Position numbers and translations under genes: made by a program. DNA of 64,000 nt, from contig NWQM01000009.1 of NCBI GenBank assembly GCA_002798195.1, forward strand, positions 36,919-100,918. The letters are read 5' to 3'. The notes under the pieces were generated by a model. It saw only the letters and a list, made by a program, of their open reading frames with translations, had not been told where the DNA came from and did no database searches. This document shows, piece by piece, positions 29,545 to 40,700 of this stretch; position 1 is the first letter of the stretch; every line of letters begins with the position of its first letter. The DNA comes from Lysobacteraceae bacterium NML03-0222 (GTDB lineage Bacteria > Pseudomonadota > Gammaproteobacteria > Xanthomonadales > Xanthomonadaceae).

Positions 29545-30414
29545 TTATTCGTCCGTGAACTGCCCGCCGGGACGGAAATTCCAAGTGCGAACCACGTTCA
29601 GCACATCCACCGGCTCGTCGGTCTTGGGCAATGCTGGATAAGGCTCGGCGAGGCGGGCGATGCGCAGCGCCGCCTGGTCGATGAGGTCGATACCGCTGGG
29701 GCGCACAATGGAGACCGACTCCACCGAGCCGTCGCGGCGGATACCGATGCTGACCACCACCTGCCCGTACAGGTTGCGGCTGCGCGCGGCCTCCGGGTAG
29801 TTCAGATTGCCGATGCGCTCCACCCGGTCTACCCAGCGGCGCAGATATTCGGCATAGACATATTCCTTGGTACTGGCAGAGACAAACTTGCGCTTGGGGC
29901 GCTGCGCATAGCGCTCGGAATTGAGGTGGATTTCTGCCGCCAGGCGCGCCATCGCCAGATCATGATTGATTTTGCGCTGGCCCTGCGGCGAGGGGGCGTC
30001 CGGGTTTTCCGGGGTGTCGCGCGCTTCGGGCAGGCGGCGGGTTTCATCGCCACCGCTGACCACGCGCGCCTCCGGCGGCGGCGAGACTTGCGGACTTTCC
30101 GCGCGCATCGGCTGCGGAGCCGTACCCGATTCGGGCAGTGGCAACTCGCCGCTTTGCGGGTCGGTGGGGCGCGAGGATTTGTCATGCTCGCCGCCGCCCT
30201 GGTTGCTGACCTGCGCCAGAAACTCGGCCTCCTTGGGGGTAAGCTCGGTGCGGGTTTCCGAAAGCATCACATCCAGCATCGGCGTGACCGGTGCTGACTC
30301 GCTGGCCGCCCAGCCTATGCCCAGAATCAGCAGTGCATGCAGCAGCGCCGAAAGCGTCAGGGTGGCGCCCAGACGGTCGTGTTCGCCGGGTGTGCGGGCT
30401 TTGCGCTCAGTCAT
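29545..30414 (-). CDS. tonB: TonB-family energy transducer
   Basis: This 289-residue protein has one N-terminal membrane anchor (LSALLHALLILGIGWAA). A Pro/Ser/Glu-rich periplasmic linker of about 150 residues follows, then a TonB C-terminal domain (YPEAARSRNLYGQVVVSIGIRRDGSVESVSIVRPSG). TonB passes proton-motive force to outer-membrane receptors. It follows gshB with a four-base overlap. The same gshB-tonB pair beside pilG is known from pseudomonads (tonB3), where it affects twitching motility. Confidence 0.88.
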   Translation of the reverse strand: MTERKARTPGEHDRLGATLTLSALLHALLILGIGWAASESAPVTPMLDVMLSETRTELTPKEAEFLAQVSNQGGGEHDKSSRPTDPQSGELPLPESGTAPQPMRAESPQVSPPPEARVVSGGDETRRLPEARDTPENPDAPSPQGQRKINHDLAMARLAAEIHLNSERYAQRPKRKFVSASTKEYVYAEYLRRWVDRVERIGNLNYPEAARSRNLYGQVVVSIGIRRDGSVESVSIVRPSGIDLIDQAALRIARLAEPYPALPKTDEPVDVLNVVRTWNFRPGGQFTDE

Positions 30415-31370
30415 TGCCCCTGGCCTGCCAGACGTTTTTCGATGGCATCAAACAGGCGTCCTGCGATATTGATGCCGAACTGTTTTTCCAACTCGCGCAC
30501 GCCGGTCGGGCTGGTGACGTTCAGCTCGGTCATCCACTCGCCAATCACGTCCAGGCCCACGAACAACATGCCGCGGCGTTTCATTTCCGGCCCCACCCGT
30601 GTGGCGATATGTTTTTCGCGCGCGGTCAGTGGCCGGCCTTCACCGCGTCCACCGGCGGCCAGATTGCCGCGAAATTCATCGCCCTGCGGAATGCGAGCCA
30701 GCGCATATTCCACCGGCTCGCCATCAATCAGCAGTACGCGCTTGTCGCCATCGGCAATCTCCGGCAAATAACGCTGCGCCATCGCCAGATGCCGCCCGCC
30801 CTGGGTCAGTGTCTCCAGAATCACGTTGAGATTGGGATCAGCAGCGCTGGCACGGAAAATCGAGCGCCCGCCCATGCCATCGAGTGGCTTGAGCACCGCC
30901 TCGGCATGTGCGTGCACGAAGGTCTTGAGTGCGCTGGCATCGCGGCTCACCAGGGTGGGTGGGCAGCAGTCCGGGAACAGCAGTGCGGCAAGCTTTTCGT
31001 TGAAGTCGCGCAGCCCGCGCGGATCGTTCACCACCAGCGCGCCCTGTTGACGGGCAAAATCCAGTAGTTGGGTGTCGTGCAGATAATCGGCATCCACCGG
31101 CGGGTCGGTACGCATCAGCACTGCCTGGCCACTACCAAAGCGCAGTTCATAAGGCTCGCCCAGACTGAACCAGTCGTGGGGCTGGTCACGCACCGTCAGT
31201 GCGGCAGCCCGCGCCAGCAGCACGCCATCGCGCAGAAACAGGCCGCCGGGCAGCACGTAATGCAGGCGATGCGCGCGTCGCTGGGCTTCCAGCAACATGG
31301 CGAAAGTGGTGTCCTTGGCGGGGTTGATGGTGGCAATCGGATCCATCACCACCACGATGTCATACGGCAT
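30411..31370 (-). CDS. gshB: Glutathione synthetase
   Basis: A 319-residue ATP-grasp ligase that joins gamma-glutamylcysteine and glycine. Conserved blocks include VVMDPIATINPAKDTTFAMLLEAQRRAH, LKPLDGMGGRSIF and INVTSPTG-like NVTSPTGVRELEK. The longest open frame runs 200 codons further upstream with no similarity to this family; the ATG at 31370 (MPYDIVVVMDP) is the true start. It diverges from pilG across 195 bases and overlaps tonB by four. Confidence 0.95.
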   Translation of the reverse strand: MPYDIVVVMDPIATINPAKDTTFAMLLEAQRRAHRLHYVLPGGLFLRDGVLLARAAALTVRDQPHDWFSLGEPYELRFGSGQAVLMRTDPPVDADYLHDTQLLDFARQQGALVVNDPRGLRDFNEKLAALLFPDCCPPTLVSRDASALKTFVHAHAEAVLKPLDGMGGRSIFRASAADPNLNVILETLTQGGRHLAMAQRYLPEIADGDKRVLLIDGEPVEYALARIPQGDEFRGNLAAGGRGEGRPLTAREKHIATRVGPEMKRRGMLFVGLDVIGEWMTELNVTSPTGVRELEKQFGINIAGRLFDAIEKRLAGQGQ

Positions 31371-31494
31371 TGGTCTCAAACTCCTGCGGATTGGCCTGCT
31401 GGCGATGGTAGAGCCTTCATGTCCATATTTTGATTGTTTTGCGCGCCAATTTGTGCCGATAGCCACTGATTTGAGTGTTGCAATCGCTTTTTGC

Positions 31495-31523
31495 TTGACA
31501 GTCTGCCGCAGTAATTGAAAGAT
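31495..31523 (+). promoter_or_regulatory. Candidate promoter of the pilG operon
   Basis: A perfect TTGACA (31495-31500) is followed 17 bases later by AAAGAT (31518-31523), a weak -10. It would place the transcript start about 35 bases before the pilG ATG. The spacing is ideal but only three of six -10 bases match consensus. Confidence 0.4.
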
Positions 31524-31565
31524 GGATTTTTTGAAACACCAAGGTTCCAGCAAGCTCTGGGGACG

Positions 31566-31964
31566 ATGTCTATGCAAGCAACAAGCAACGAGGGGAATGG
31601 CCTCAAGGTGATGGTGATTGACGACTCCAAGACGATTCGTCGCACCGCCGAGACATTGCTCAAGCGGGAAGGGTACGAGGTGGTGACTGCCAACGACGGT
31701 TTCGAGGCGTTGGCGCTGATTGCCGATCAGCATCCGCACATCATTTTCGTGGACATCATGATGCCGCGTCTGGACGGCTACCAGACCTGTGCACTGATCA
31801 AGAACAACCAGACGTTCAAGTCCACGCCGGTCATCATGCTCTCCTCCAAGGATGGGTTGTTTGACAAGGCGCGGGGGCGGATTGTGGGCTCGGAGGAATA
31901 TCTCACCAAGCCCTTTACCCGCGAGGAACTGCTGGATGCCATTCGCACTTATGTGAACGTTTGA
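31566..31964 (+). CDS. pilG: PilG, single-domain response regulator of the Pil-Chp system
   Basis: A 132-residue CheY-like receiver. The acidic pocket is VIDDSKTIRR, the phospho-acceptor is Asp63 in FVDIMMPRLDGY, and the switch Lys lies in YLTKPFTREELL. PilG is phosphorylated by the ChpA/PilL kinase and controls extension motor activity of type IV pili. The ATG at 31566 follows GGGG by four bases. First gene of a six-gene operon. Only one single-domain regulator is present; there is no separate pilH. Confidence 0.93.
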   Translation: MSMQATSNEGNGLKVMVIDDSKTIRRTAETLLKREGYEVVTANDGFEALALIADQHPHIIFVDIMMPRLDGYQTCALIKNNQTFKSTPVIMLSSKDGLFDKARGRIVGSEEYLTKPFTREELLDAIRTYVNV

Positions 31965-32010
31965 AGGCAAGATTCAAGCGTTGCGCCTGAACTTACGCAG
32001 GGGAAAGCCA

Positions 32011-32553
32011 ATGAATGCCGTGTCGATGACACCCTTTGAGCGGTTGCAAGATTATGAACGCCGGAGCTTGACGCATGTGGCGGGCAATCCGCTGCAGGCG
32101 GGCGAGGGGGCGCAGTGGCGTGGTCTGGCCTATCGCATCGGCCAGCGGCGGCTGGTGTCGGAGCATACCCATGTGGTCGAAATTCTTGGCGTGCCTTCGG
32201 TAACGCCGGTGCCGGGCGCGCAGTCATGGCTGCTGGGGCTGGCCAATGTGCGCGGCAACCTGTTGCCGGTAGTGGATTTGCGGCAGTTCCTGGAAGGGCA
32301 GCGCAGTGTCCAGCACGAGCGGCAGCGGATGCTGGTCATCCGCCAGCCTGGCGGCGATGTCGGTGTGCTGGTGGATGAGCTGTATGGCCAGCGCGGCTTC
32401 GATGCCGAGCAGCAAGTCCAGGCGGCCGACTTGGCGGAAGGGCGTTATGCCACGCTGGTTGAGCAGGTCTATTGTCAGCAGGATGAGCGCTGGGCAGTAT
32501 TCAATCTGGAGCGTTTGGCGCGCATTCCAGAGTTTCGTCAGGCTGCGGCCTGA
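32011..32553 (+). CDS. pilI: PilI, CheW-like adaptor
   Basis: A 180-residue CheW-domain protein. The core includes EILGVPSVTPVPGAQSWLLGLANVRGNLLPVVDLRQFL, the conserved pattern of CheW. It couples the receptor PilJ to the kinase ChpA/PilL in the cytoplasm. CAGGGG precedes the ATG at 32011 by about seven bases; an upstream TTG would add ten unrelated residues. Gap to pilG: 46 bases. Confidence 0.9.
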   Translation: MNAVSMTPFERLQDYERRSLTHVAGNPLQAGEGAQWRGLAYRIGQRRLVSEHTHVVEILGVPSVTPVPGAQSWLLGLANVRGNLLPVVDLRQFLEGQRSVQHERQRMLVIRQPGGDVGVLVDELYGQRGFDAEQQVQAADLAEGRYATLVEQVYCQQDERWAVFNLERLARIPEFRQAAA

Positions 32554-32630
32554 TTTTCTTCAACCTGCCTGGCGGCCAGTTGTGGATCAGCCAGGCGCAT
32601 TATTGATTCAATCCAATCGAGGTCTTGAAA

Positions 32631-34655
32631 ATGAGCGCAGCCGGCGGTTCGACAAGTGGCAAAGCCCGTGAAGGCAGCAGTAATTTCTGGTTGATTTTGC
32701 TGGTTGTTTCCATTTTGGTGTTTGCGGCCAATACCGTGGCCTCGGTTTGGCGAGCTACCCGCTTGGGCGGTGCCAGTACCGCTGTGGCAGAGCTGCAGGT
32801 ACTTTCGCAGCAGCTGGCAAGTCAGGCGCTGGCCGCTACCGGTGGCGATGCCGATGCCTTTGCCGACTTCAAGGCAACCCATGGCAAGATCGAAGAAAAC
32901 TTGAATCTGGTGAGCCGCGACTACGGTAACGATCTGTCCGTGGCAGCGCCCATCAACCAGATCAAGAAGACCTGGACGCCGCTGGCGCAGAGCGCCAAGC
33001 AAATCATCGACAGCGAGCCGGTGGTCACCAGCCTGGGCAGCAATGCCGAGCGCTTCAATACCGCGGTGCCCCAGATTCAGGCGCATCTGGACGAAATGGT
33101 GCGTGTCATGTCCGGTGCAGGCGTACCTTCCAGCCAGCAATACATCGCCATGCGCCAGTCGATTCTGGTGTCTTCGATGGCGCGCCGGATTGCGGAAATT
33201 CGCGCAGGTGGCAGCGCTGCGCCGCTGGCAGGGCAGGGTCTGCGCCAAGACGTGCTGATATTCGAGCAGGTGATGGCCGGGCTTGCCGATGGTGCTGAAA
33301 ACGCTCAAGGCGCCAAGAAGGTCACGGTAGGCGCTGCGGTGAGCGCGCTTAACAAGGCTCAGCAAATTTGGGCAGAGATGAGCAAAGAGCTGACGGCGGT
33401 GCAAAACGGCTCGGAGCCGCTGTTTCAGGCGCAGGCGGCTTCCAGCAAGATTGCCAACAATTCCGAGCAAATGCTGAAGGATTCCCGGCAGCTGTTCAGT
33501 GCATTCACGTCTTCTGGCTCGCTGAAAGACACCAGCCTGCTTGGCAATATCTGGATTTCCATCATTTCCGGTGTTCTCACCCTGCTGGCGATTGGCGGCT
33601 TGCTGCGCAGCCTGTACCGCGCCCAGGCAGCGCGTCGTGTTTCGGCAGAAGAACTGACCACCCGCAACCAGGAGGCGATCATGCGTCTGCTGGATGAAAT
33701 GGGCTCACTCGCAGAAGGTGATCTTACCGTCAAGGCGACCGTCACCGAGGACATGACCGGCGCGATTGCCGACTCGATCAACTTCGCTATCGAGCAGCTG
33801 CGCACCCTGGTGGGTACCATCAACGATACCTCGGTGCGTGTGGCTTCTTCGGCGCAGGAAACCCAGGCCACCGCCATGCACTTGGCCGAGGCGGCTGAGC
33901 ATCAGGCTGCTGAAATCAGTTCCGCAACCGATCGCATCAACGAAATCGCCGGCAGCATTGACCAGGTGTCGCGCAGCTCCGCACAGTCGGCAGAAGTGGC
34001 GCAGCGCTCGGTGGAAATCGCCACTAACGGTGCAGACGTGGTGCGCCAGACCATTCACGGCATGGACAATATCCGCGACCAGATTCAGGAAACCTCCAAG
34101 CGCATCAAGCGTCTGGGCGAGTCTTCGCAGGAAATCGGTGCCATCGTGGAACTGATTAACGACATTTCCGAACAAACCAATATTCTGGCGCTCAATGCTT
34201 CGATTCAGGCGGCTTCGGCCGGTGAGGCCGGGCGCGGTTTTGCGGTGGTGGCCGACGAAGTGCAGCGTCTTGCAGAACGCACTTCCGGTGCAACCAAGCG
34301 AATTGAAGGCCTGGTGTCCACCATTCAGTCCGATACCAACGAGGCGGTCAGCTCGATGGAAGAAACCACCAGCGAAGTGGTGCAAGGGGCGCGACTGGCC
34401 GAAGACGCAGGTACGGCGCTGGGTGAAATCGAACGCGTGTCCAATGACCTGGCGCAGCTGATTCAAGATATTTCCAAGTCGGCAGCACAGCAGTCGAATG
34501 CGGCCTCGCACATCACCGAAACCATGAGCACCATCCAGTCGATTACCCTGCAAACCTCGCAGGGCGCCGGACAAACCGCGCAGTCGATTGGCAATCTGGC
34601 GCAGCTGGCGGCCGACCTGCGCCGCTCGGTCGCTGACTTCAAGCTGCCGGCCTGA
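32631..34655 (+). CDS. pilJ: PilJ, methyl-accepting receptor of the Pil-Chp system
   Basis: A 674-residue receptor. Membrane helix 1 is near residues 18-40 (NFWLILLVVSILVFAANTV), a periplasmic PilJ-type domain follows, then helix 2 near 305-327 (ISIISGVLTLLAIGGLL), a HAMP-like stretch, and a long cytoplasmic signalling coiled coil. The hairpin tip is near residue 501 (EIGAIVELINDISEQTNILALNASIQAASAGEAGRGF). PilJ senses surface contact through pilin in other species. It controls kinase activity through PilI and ChpC. No terminal NWETF-type pentapeptide is present. Confidence 0.95.
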   Translation: MSAAGGSTSGKAREGSSNFWLILLVVSILVFAANTVASVWRATRLGGASTAVAELQVLSQQLASQALAATGGDADAFADFKATHGKIEENLNLVSRDYGNDLSVAAPINQIKKTWTPLAQSAKQIIDSEPVVTSLGSNAERFNTAVPQIQAHLDEMVRVMSGAGVPSSQQYIAMRQSILVSSMARRIAEIRAGGSAAPLAGQGLRQDVLIFEQVMAGLADGAENAQGAKKVTVGAAVSALNKAQQIWAEMSKELTAVQNGSEPLFQAQAASSKIANNSEQMLKDSRQLFSAFTSSGSLKDTSLLGNIWISIISGVLTLLAIGGLLRSLYRAQAARRVSAEELTTRNQEAIMRLLDEMGSLAEGDLTVKATVTEDMTGAIADSINFAIEQLRTLVGTINDTSVRVASSAQETQATAMHLAEAAEHQAAEISSATDRINEIAGSIDQVSRSSAQSAEVAQRSVEIATNGADVVRQTIHGMDNIRDQIQETSKRIKRLGESSQEIGAIVELINDISEQTNILALNASIQAASAGEAGRGFAVVADEVQRLAERTSGATKRIEGLVSTIQSDTNEAVSSMEETTSEVVQGARLAEDAGTALGEIERVSNDLAQLIQDISKSAAQQSNAASHITETMSTIQSITLQTSQGAGQTAQSIGNLAQLAADLRRSVADFKLPA

Positions 34656-34722
34656 TAGCAAAACAAGGGGTTGCACCTGAAATGAGCCGTACTTCCTTCG
34701 CCAAGATTACCGGGGGGCAGTC

Positions 34723-37700
34723 ATGAATATGCTGCGCGAAGCGATTGACCATGCCACATTGGGTTGGATTAAGCCCGAGCTTGACTCCAGCCTGTTGCAG
34801 GTGCGTCAGGAAGTGGAGGCCTATGTTGAAGACGGCGCCGATCCCGAACGGATGCGCAAGGCCGCCACTTTGCTGCATCAGGTGCAGGGCAGCTTGCGCA
34901 TGATTGAGCTGTATGCCCCGGCCATGGTGTCCGGGGAAATGCAGCAATTGGCCAGCGCCATTGGTCAGGGACAAGTGGCTTCGGTGGATGAGGCCTGTGC
35001 GGCGCTGATGCGCGGGGCGCTACAGCTGCCGGACTATCTGGAGCGCTTGCAGGGCGGGCACCGTGATATTCCCATCGTACTGATGCCGCTTGCCAATGAG
35101 CTGCGCGAAGTGCGCGGGCTCAAGCCGGTCAGTGAAGGCGTGTTCTTCAGCCCGGATCTGGCGCTGCCTGCCAAGACCATCCCCGATGCGCGGCAGGTCA
35201 TGGCTGATCCGCCCAGCACGGTGCAGTTGCAGCGACTTGGCAAGGCGCTGGCAGAGTGGAGCGATGGGCAGGCGGACTTCGCCACCATACACGGGGCTTT
35301 GAGTGCCCTCTCGGAAGAACCAGGCTCAGCAGAAGCGCGCCGCCTGCTTTGGGTTGCCAGTCATGTGGCTGAAGCGGCAGCCGATGGTGCGCTTGAGGCC
35401 GATACGGCACTACGCACCGTGTTTGCCAGTGTGGAGCGCGAAGCGCGGAGCCTGTTCAGCACTGCAGACGAGCAGGCTCGGCAGCCGGCGCTTTCTTCGC
35501 TTGTCGAGCCGACCCGTCAATTGCTATATCAGGTTGCCAACAGCAAGGCCGAGCATCCGGCACTTGCGCTGCTTCGCAGCAGCTTCAACCTGGATACGCA
35601 GGCGCAAGTGAGTGATAGCGAATATGCCAGCGCCAAGGGCAGTGTCACCGGCATCAACCGGGCGCTGATGGATACGGTTTCTGCGGCGCTCAAAGAAGAC
35701 GTGCTGCGCGTCAAGGATGCGCTGGATTTGTTCCTGCGCATGGGACGCAAGGATGCCGAGGCGCTGGCGCCACAGGCCGAAGCCCTGGGGCGGATTGCCG
35801 ACACCTTGGGTATGCTGGATTTGGGGACGGCGCGGGAAGTGGTGGCCGTGCAGCGCGATACCGTGGCAGAACTTGCCAGCGGGCGCATCCCGATGGATGA
35901 GAATGTCCTGCTGGATGTGGCCGGCGCGCTGCTCTACGTGGATGCCTCTTTGGATGACTTGCAAGAGCAGGTGAGCAGAGGCGGCAGCCCATCGGCAGAT
36001 GCCCAGGATGCGCTTGGCGCCTCGGAATTGCGGCAGCTGATGGAGGCCTTGAGCCGTGAGGCGATTGCCAATTTTGACAATGCCCGCCAGGCCTTTGTTG
36101 CCTTTGTGGAAACCAGCTGGGATCACGCCCAGCTGGTGGATGTGCCGGCGCTGCTGGAGCAAGTAGTCGGAGCACTGAAAATACTGGAGCTGCCCGAGGC
36201 GGCCGATTATCTGACCGCCATCAGTCGCTATACCAAGGTGGAACTGCTGACCCGCAAGCGCATTCCGGGCAACCAGCAGCTCGATACATTGGCCGATGCG
36301 CTTTCCAGTATCGAGTATTACCTCGAAGCCCTGCGCGATCAGCGCGGTGGCCGCGACAATATCCTGTCCATCACCCGGCAGAGCCTGGAGGCGCTGCATT
36401 ACTGGCCACTGCCGGCAGAAGAACTCGCCACCGATTTTGCGCCGTTTGCCAACAGCCATGAGGACAGTTACGAGGACTGGCTGAACCAGGCCAGCAAGCC
36501 GCAGGCCGCAGAGCCGCCTGCAACGCTGGCCATGGATGCCGAACTTGCGGCTGCGCAAGCGCAGCCTGAAGTCGAGACTGCCGAGCCAATCTCGGTCGCC
36601 CAACTTCTGGGTGAAGCACCGCAGGCCGAATCACCAACGCTGGCCGCTGCGGCTGCCGCAAATGATGAGCCGCCTGCGGGCGTGCTGCCAGTCGAAGCCG
36701 GTGGCTTTGATCTTGGCAGTGATGAAATCGATGATGAAATCCGGGAAATCTTCCTGGAAGAAGTCGAAGAAGAAATCCGCAATCTCGATGAGTTGCTGCC
36801 GCAGTGGCGGCAGGCACCGGATGACCTGGAGCAGGCGCGCTCAATCCGGCGCGTGTTCCACACCCTCAAAGGCAGTGGCCGCCTGGTCGGCGCGCGTTTG
36901 CTGGGCGAGTTCAGCTGGAAAGTGGAAAACATGCTGAACCGGGTGCTGGATGGCTCGCGCCCGGCCACGCCTGCCGTGCTGGCGCTGGTTACCCATGCCC
37001 ATGAGGCATTGCCCGCCTTGCTCGCTGCCCTGACCGGGACACCGATTGCCCGGGATTTGGCAGGGATCGAGGCTGCCGCCGACCGTCTGGCGGCAGGTGA
37101 AGAAGTCCATTACCAGCCTGAGCCTGTGGCCGCACATCCGCAGATGCAGGTGGCCGGGCAAGCCGCCGCCGAGACCGCTGCCGATACGGCCAGCGTGGCG
37201 GTGGAAGTCGACGCGGTATTGCTGGAAATTCTGGATGCCGAAGTCGCCGGCCATCTCAAGACCATCGACACCTGGCTGGCAGATCCGCAGGCGGCAGAGC
37301 ATGTGCCATCCAGCGAATTGCTGCGTGCCGTACACACCATGAACGGCGCTTTTGCGATGGCTGAAGTGCCGGAAATCACCCGTGCGACCGGGCCGACCGA
37401 GAGCTGGCTGAAGCGCTCGCTGGCTGCCGGTGCCGTGGCTGGCGCTCAGGGCGTGGCGCTATTGGCCGAGCTGACCAAGCAGATTCGCAGCACGGTGACC
37501 GGCTTGACCGGGCAGACACAACGGGTGCCACTGCAAGATTCTTTGGCGTCGCAGGCAGAAAGTCTGCGTGATGCCTTGCCGGAAGCGGCGCTGCCTGATG
37601 TGCACGAAGCCGAACGTCTCGAAGCCGAACGTCTCGAAGCCGAACGCCTCGAAGCCGAACGCCTCGAAGCCGAACGCCTCGAAGCCGAACGCCTCGAAGC

Positions 37701-40700
37701 CGAACGCCTCGAAGCCGAACGCCTCGAAGCCGAACGCCTCGAAGCCGAACGCCTCGAAGCCGAACGCCTCGAAGCCGAACGCCTCGAAGCCGAACGCCTC
37801 GAAGCCGAACGCCTCGAAGCCGAACGCCTCGAAGCCGAACGCCTCGAAGCCGAACGCCTCGAAGCCGAACGCCTCGAAGCCGAACGCCTCGAAGCCGAAC
37901 GCCTCGAAGCCGAACGTATCGAAGCCGAACGTATCGAAGCCGAACGTATCGAAGCCGAACGTATCGAAGCCGAACGTATCGAAGCCGAACGTATCGAAGC
38001 CGAACGCCTCGAAGCCGAACGTCTCGAAGCACAGCAGTTGGAAGCTGAGCAAGCCACGCTTGCGGACGATGTGCCTGCGGCGGAGGTGGATCTGCTGGCC
38101 GCCGTGCGCGAAGAAGAAGAAACCCGCTGGGCGGCTCATGCCGAACAGATGCAGGCCGAATCCGAGGCGCGGGCGCAACAGGCGCGACTGGCCGAAGTGC
38201 TGGCGCAAACCGAGGCGCGTGCCAATGCGCTGATTGCCGAGATCGAGCAGCGGATCAATATGCAGGAGTCCGATCCGGTCGAAGTCATGCGTCTGGCGGC
38301 GCTTGAATTCCGCGAGCAAGCCAAGGCGCTTGCATTGCGCACCCGGGAATTTGAAGACTTCATGCAGATGGAAGATGCGCGTCTGCAGGAAGAGCGCGTA
38401 GGCGACCCAGCGTATGAAGAAAGCCGCCGCCAGTCGCAAATGCAGATTGATGTTGCCCGCGAGGTAGTGGCACGGCTGGAGAAACAAGCCGATGTGGCGG
38501 CGCTGCGTGAGCGTGAGTTCCGTGACTTCATGGCGCTGGAGGAAGAGCGTCTTGCCAAATTGCAGGCGCCGCAATTCCATCACAGTGTGTATATCGAGCC
38601 GGAGGCGGCCGAGGCGGCTGCCCGTGCATCCCAGGCGGATTCAATCGGTCCGGATGGCCCGCTGGAAATCGACGGCCTGGACGAGGACTTGCTGGAAATC
38701 TTCATTGAAGAAGGCAATGACCTTCTGGATGAGGCCGATGGCCTGACTGCCGGTTTGCGTGCGGCACCGGATGATGCGGAGATATTGAAAGCCCTGCAGC
38801 GCAATCTGCATACGCTCAAGGGCGGTGCGCGCATGGCCGGCATCATGAGCATGGGCGACTTGGGACATGCGCTGGAGTCACTGCTGGAGTCGGCTGCTGA
38901 AGGCGATGCCGGCTTGCAGTCCGGGGATATTGCGCTGACCGAGAGTGCGCTCGACCGGCTGCATGCCATGCTGGAGCGGGTCAGTCAGCGCCGCGCCATT
39001 TACCCGGCGGATGCCTTGGTGCAGGCGCTCATGGCGCGTGCCCGGGGCGAGGCGCTGAGCGCTGCCGATGCCAGTGAAGCGGCCGCAGTGGTGGTGGAAA
39101 TGCCGAGCCTGTCGGCACCCATTGACGTGGCACAGAGCGAGGCCGAGAGCACGTCCCGTAGCTCACATGAGCAGGTGCGTGTGCGCGCTGACCTGCTTGA
39201 GCGCTTGGTGAACTATGCCGGTGAGGTGGCGATTTACCGTTCACGTCTTGAGCAGCAGCTGGGGGCTTTCCGCAGCGCCATGGCGGAAATGGAGCAGACC
39301 AATACCCGTCTGCGCGACCAGGTACGGCGTCTGGACATCGAAACCGAAGCGCAGATTGTTGCCCGCTACCAGCGTGAGCAAGATGCGGCTGATCCAACTT
39401 TCGACCCCTTGGAGCTGGACCGTTTCTCCACCTTGCAGCAGCTCTCGCGTGCGCTGGGCGAGTCGGCCAATGACCTCAGCAGCTTGCAGGGTTCGCTGGA
39501 AGAATTGACCCGTCAGTACGAAACCCTGCTGCAACAGCAGTCCAAGGTCAGTACCGAGCTGCAGGAAGGTCTGATGCGGGCGCGCATGGTGTCGGTCGAA
39601 AGCGCCTTGCCGCGTCTGCGCCGCGTGGTGCGGCAGGCTGCCGGTGAGCTTGGCAAGGAAGTGCAGTTTGTGCTGGATGGCAGCCAGGGCGAACTTGACC
39701 GCAATGTGCTTGAGCGCATGCTGGGGCCGCTGGAACACTTGCTGCGCAATGCCGTGGCACATGGCATCGAAACCCCGGAAAAACGCAAGGCTGCCGGCAA
39801 ATCAGCCAATGGCGAGGTGCGTCTGAAGGTCAGCCCGGAAGGTTCGGAAGTGGTGTTGCAGGTGCTCGACGATGGCGCCGGTATCGACCGCGATGCGGTA
39901 CGCCGTCGCGCCGAAGCCCGCGGTCTGATTGCACCGGGTGCCGAGCTTTCCAATACTCAGCTCGACAATCTGATTCTGGTGTCTGGCTTCAGTACCGCCG
40001 ATAGCGTCAGCCAGGTGGCAGGCCGCGGTGTCGGCATGGATGTGGTCAATAACGAGGTGCGCCAGATTGGCGGCGGCCTGCAGATCAGCTCCACGCCCGG
40101 TCAGGGCAGCTGCTTCACCTTGCACTTGCCGCAGACACTGGCGGTGACCCAAGCCGTATTCGTGCGTATTGGCGAAAACACGTTTGCCGTGCCGGTGGCA
40201 TCGGTGCGTGCGGTTTCGCGCATCGAGCGCAGCGAATATGAAGCCTCCGGCGCGATACACAGCTACGGCGGCGAGGATTATCAAATCCACGACCTTGGCC
40301 TGTTGCTGGGACAGGCGCCGGTCAAGGCCGAAGGCCAGCTGCAAGTGCCACTGATTCTGGTGCGCTCGGGGGATTTGCGCGTGGCCGTGGGTGTGGATCA
40401 GATCATTGGCAACCGCGAAATCGTGGTCAAGCCAACCGGCCCGCAAATCAACTCGATTCCCGGCATCTTTGGCGCCACGGTAATGGGCGATGGCCAGGTG
40501 ATGATTATTCTGGATATCGCACCGCTGGCGCGTCGCTATGCCGGTCGCGAGGCCTTGGTAGCCATGCAGCAAGTGCCAGCCATCAAGGCAGCCAGTGTGC
40601 CGTTGGTGATGGTGGTGGACGACTCCATCACCATGCGCAAGGTCACCAGCCGTGTGTTGATGCGTCAGGGCTTTGAAGTGCTCACGGCCAAAGACGGGGT

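Noticed and set aside
31371..31970. 200-codon N-terminal extension of gshB over the pilG promoter and gene
   Set aside because: It would run antisense through pilG, and glutathione synthetase similarity begins exactly at the ATG at 31370.
37606..38025. Tandem repeat considered as a CRISPR array
   Set aside because: The units are directly adjacent with no spacers and lie inside a coding frame.
37376..38583. Long frames on both strands over the chpA repeat, encoding repeats such as RSAS, GFEAF or SKPNA
   Set aside because: The 15-bp unit is a multiple of three, so all six frames stay open without selection. Only the chpA frame continues into real domains.
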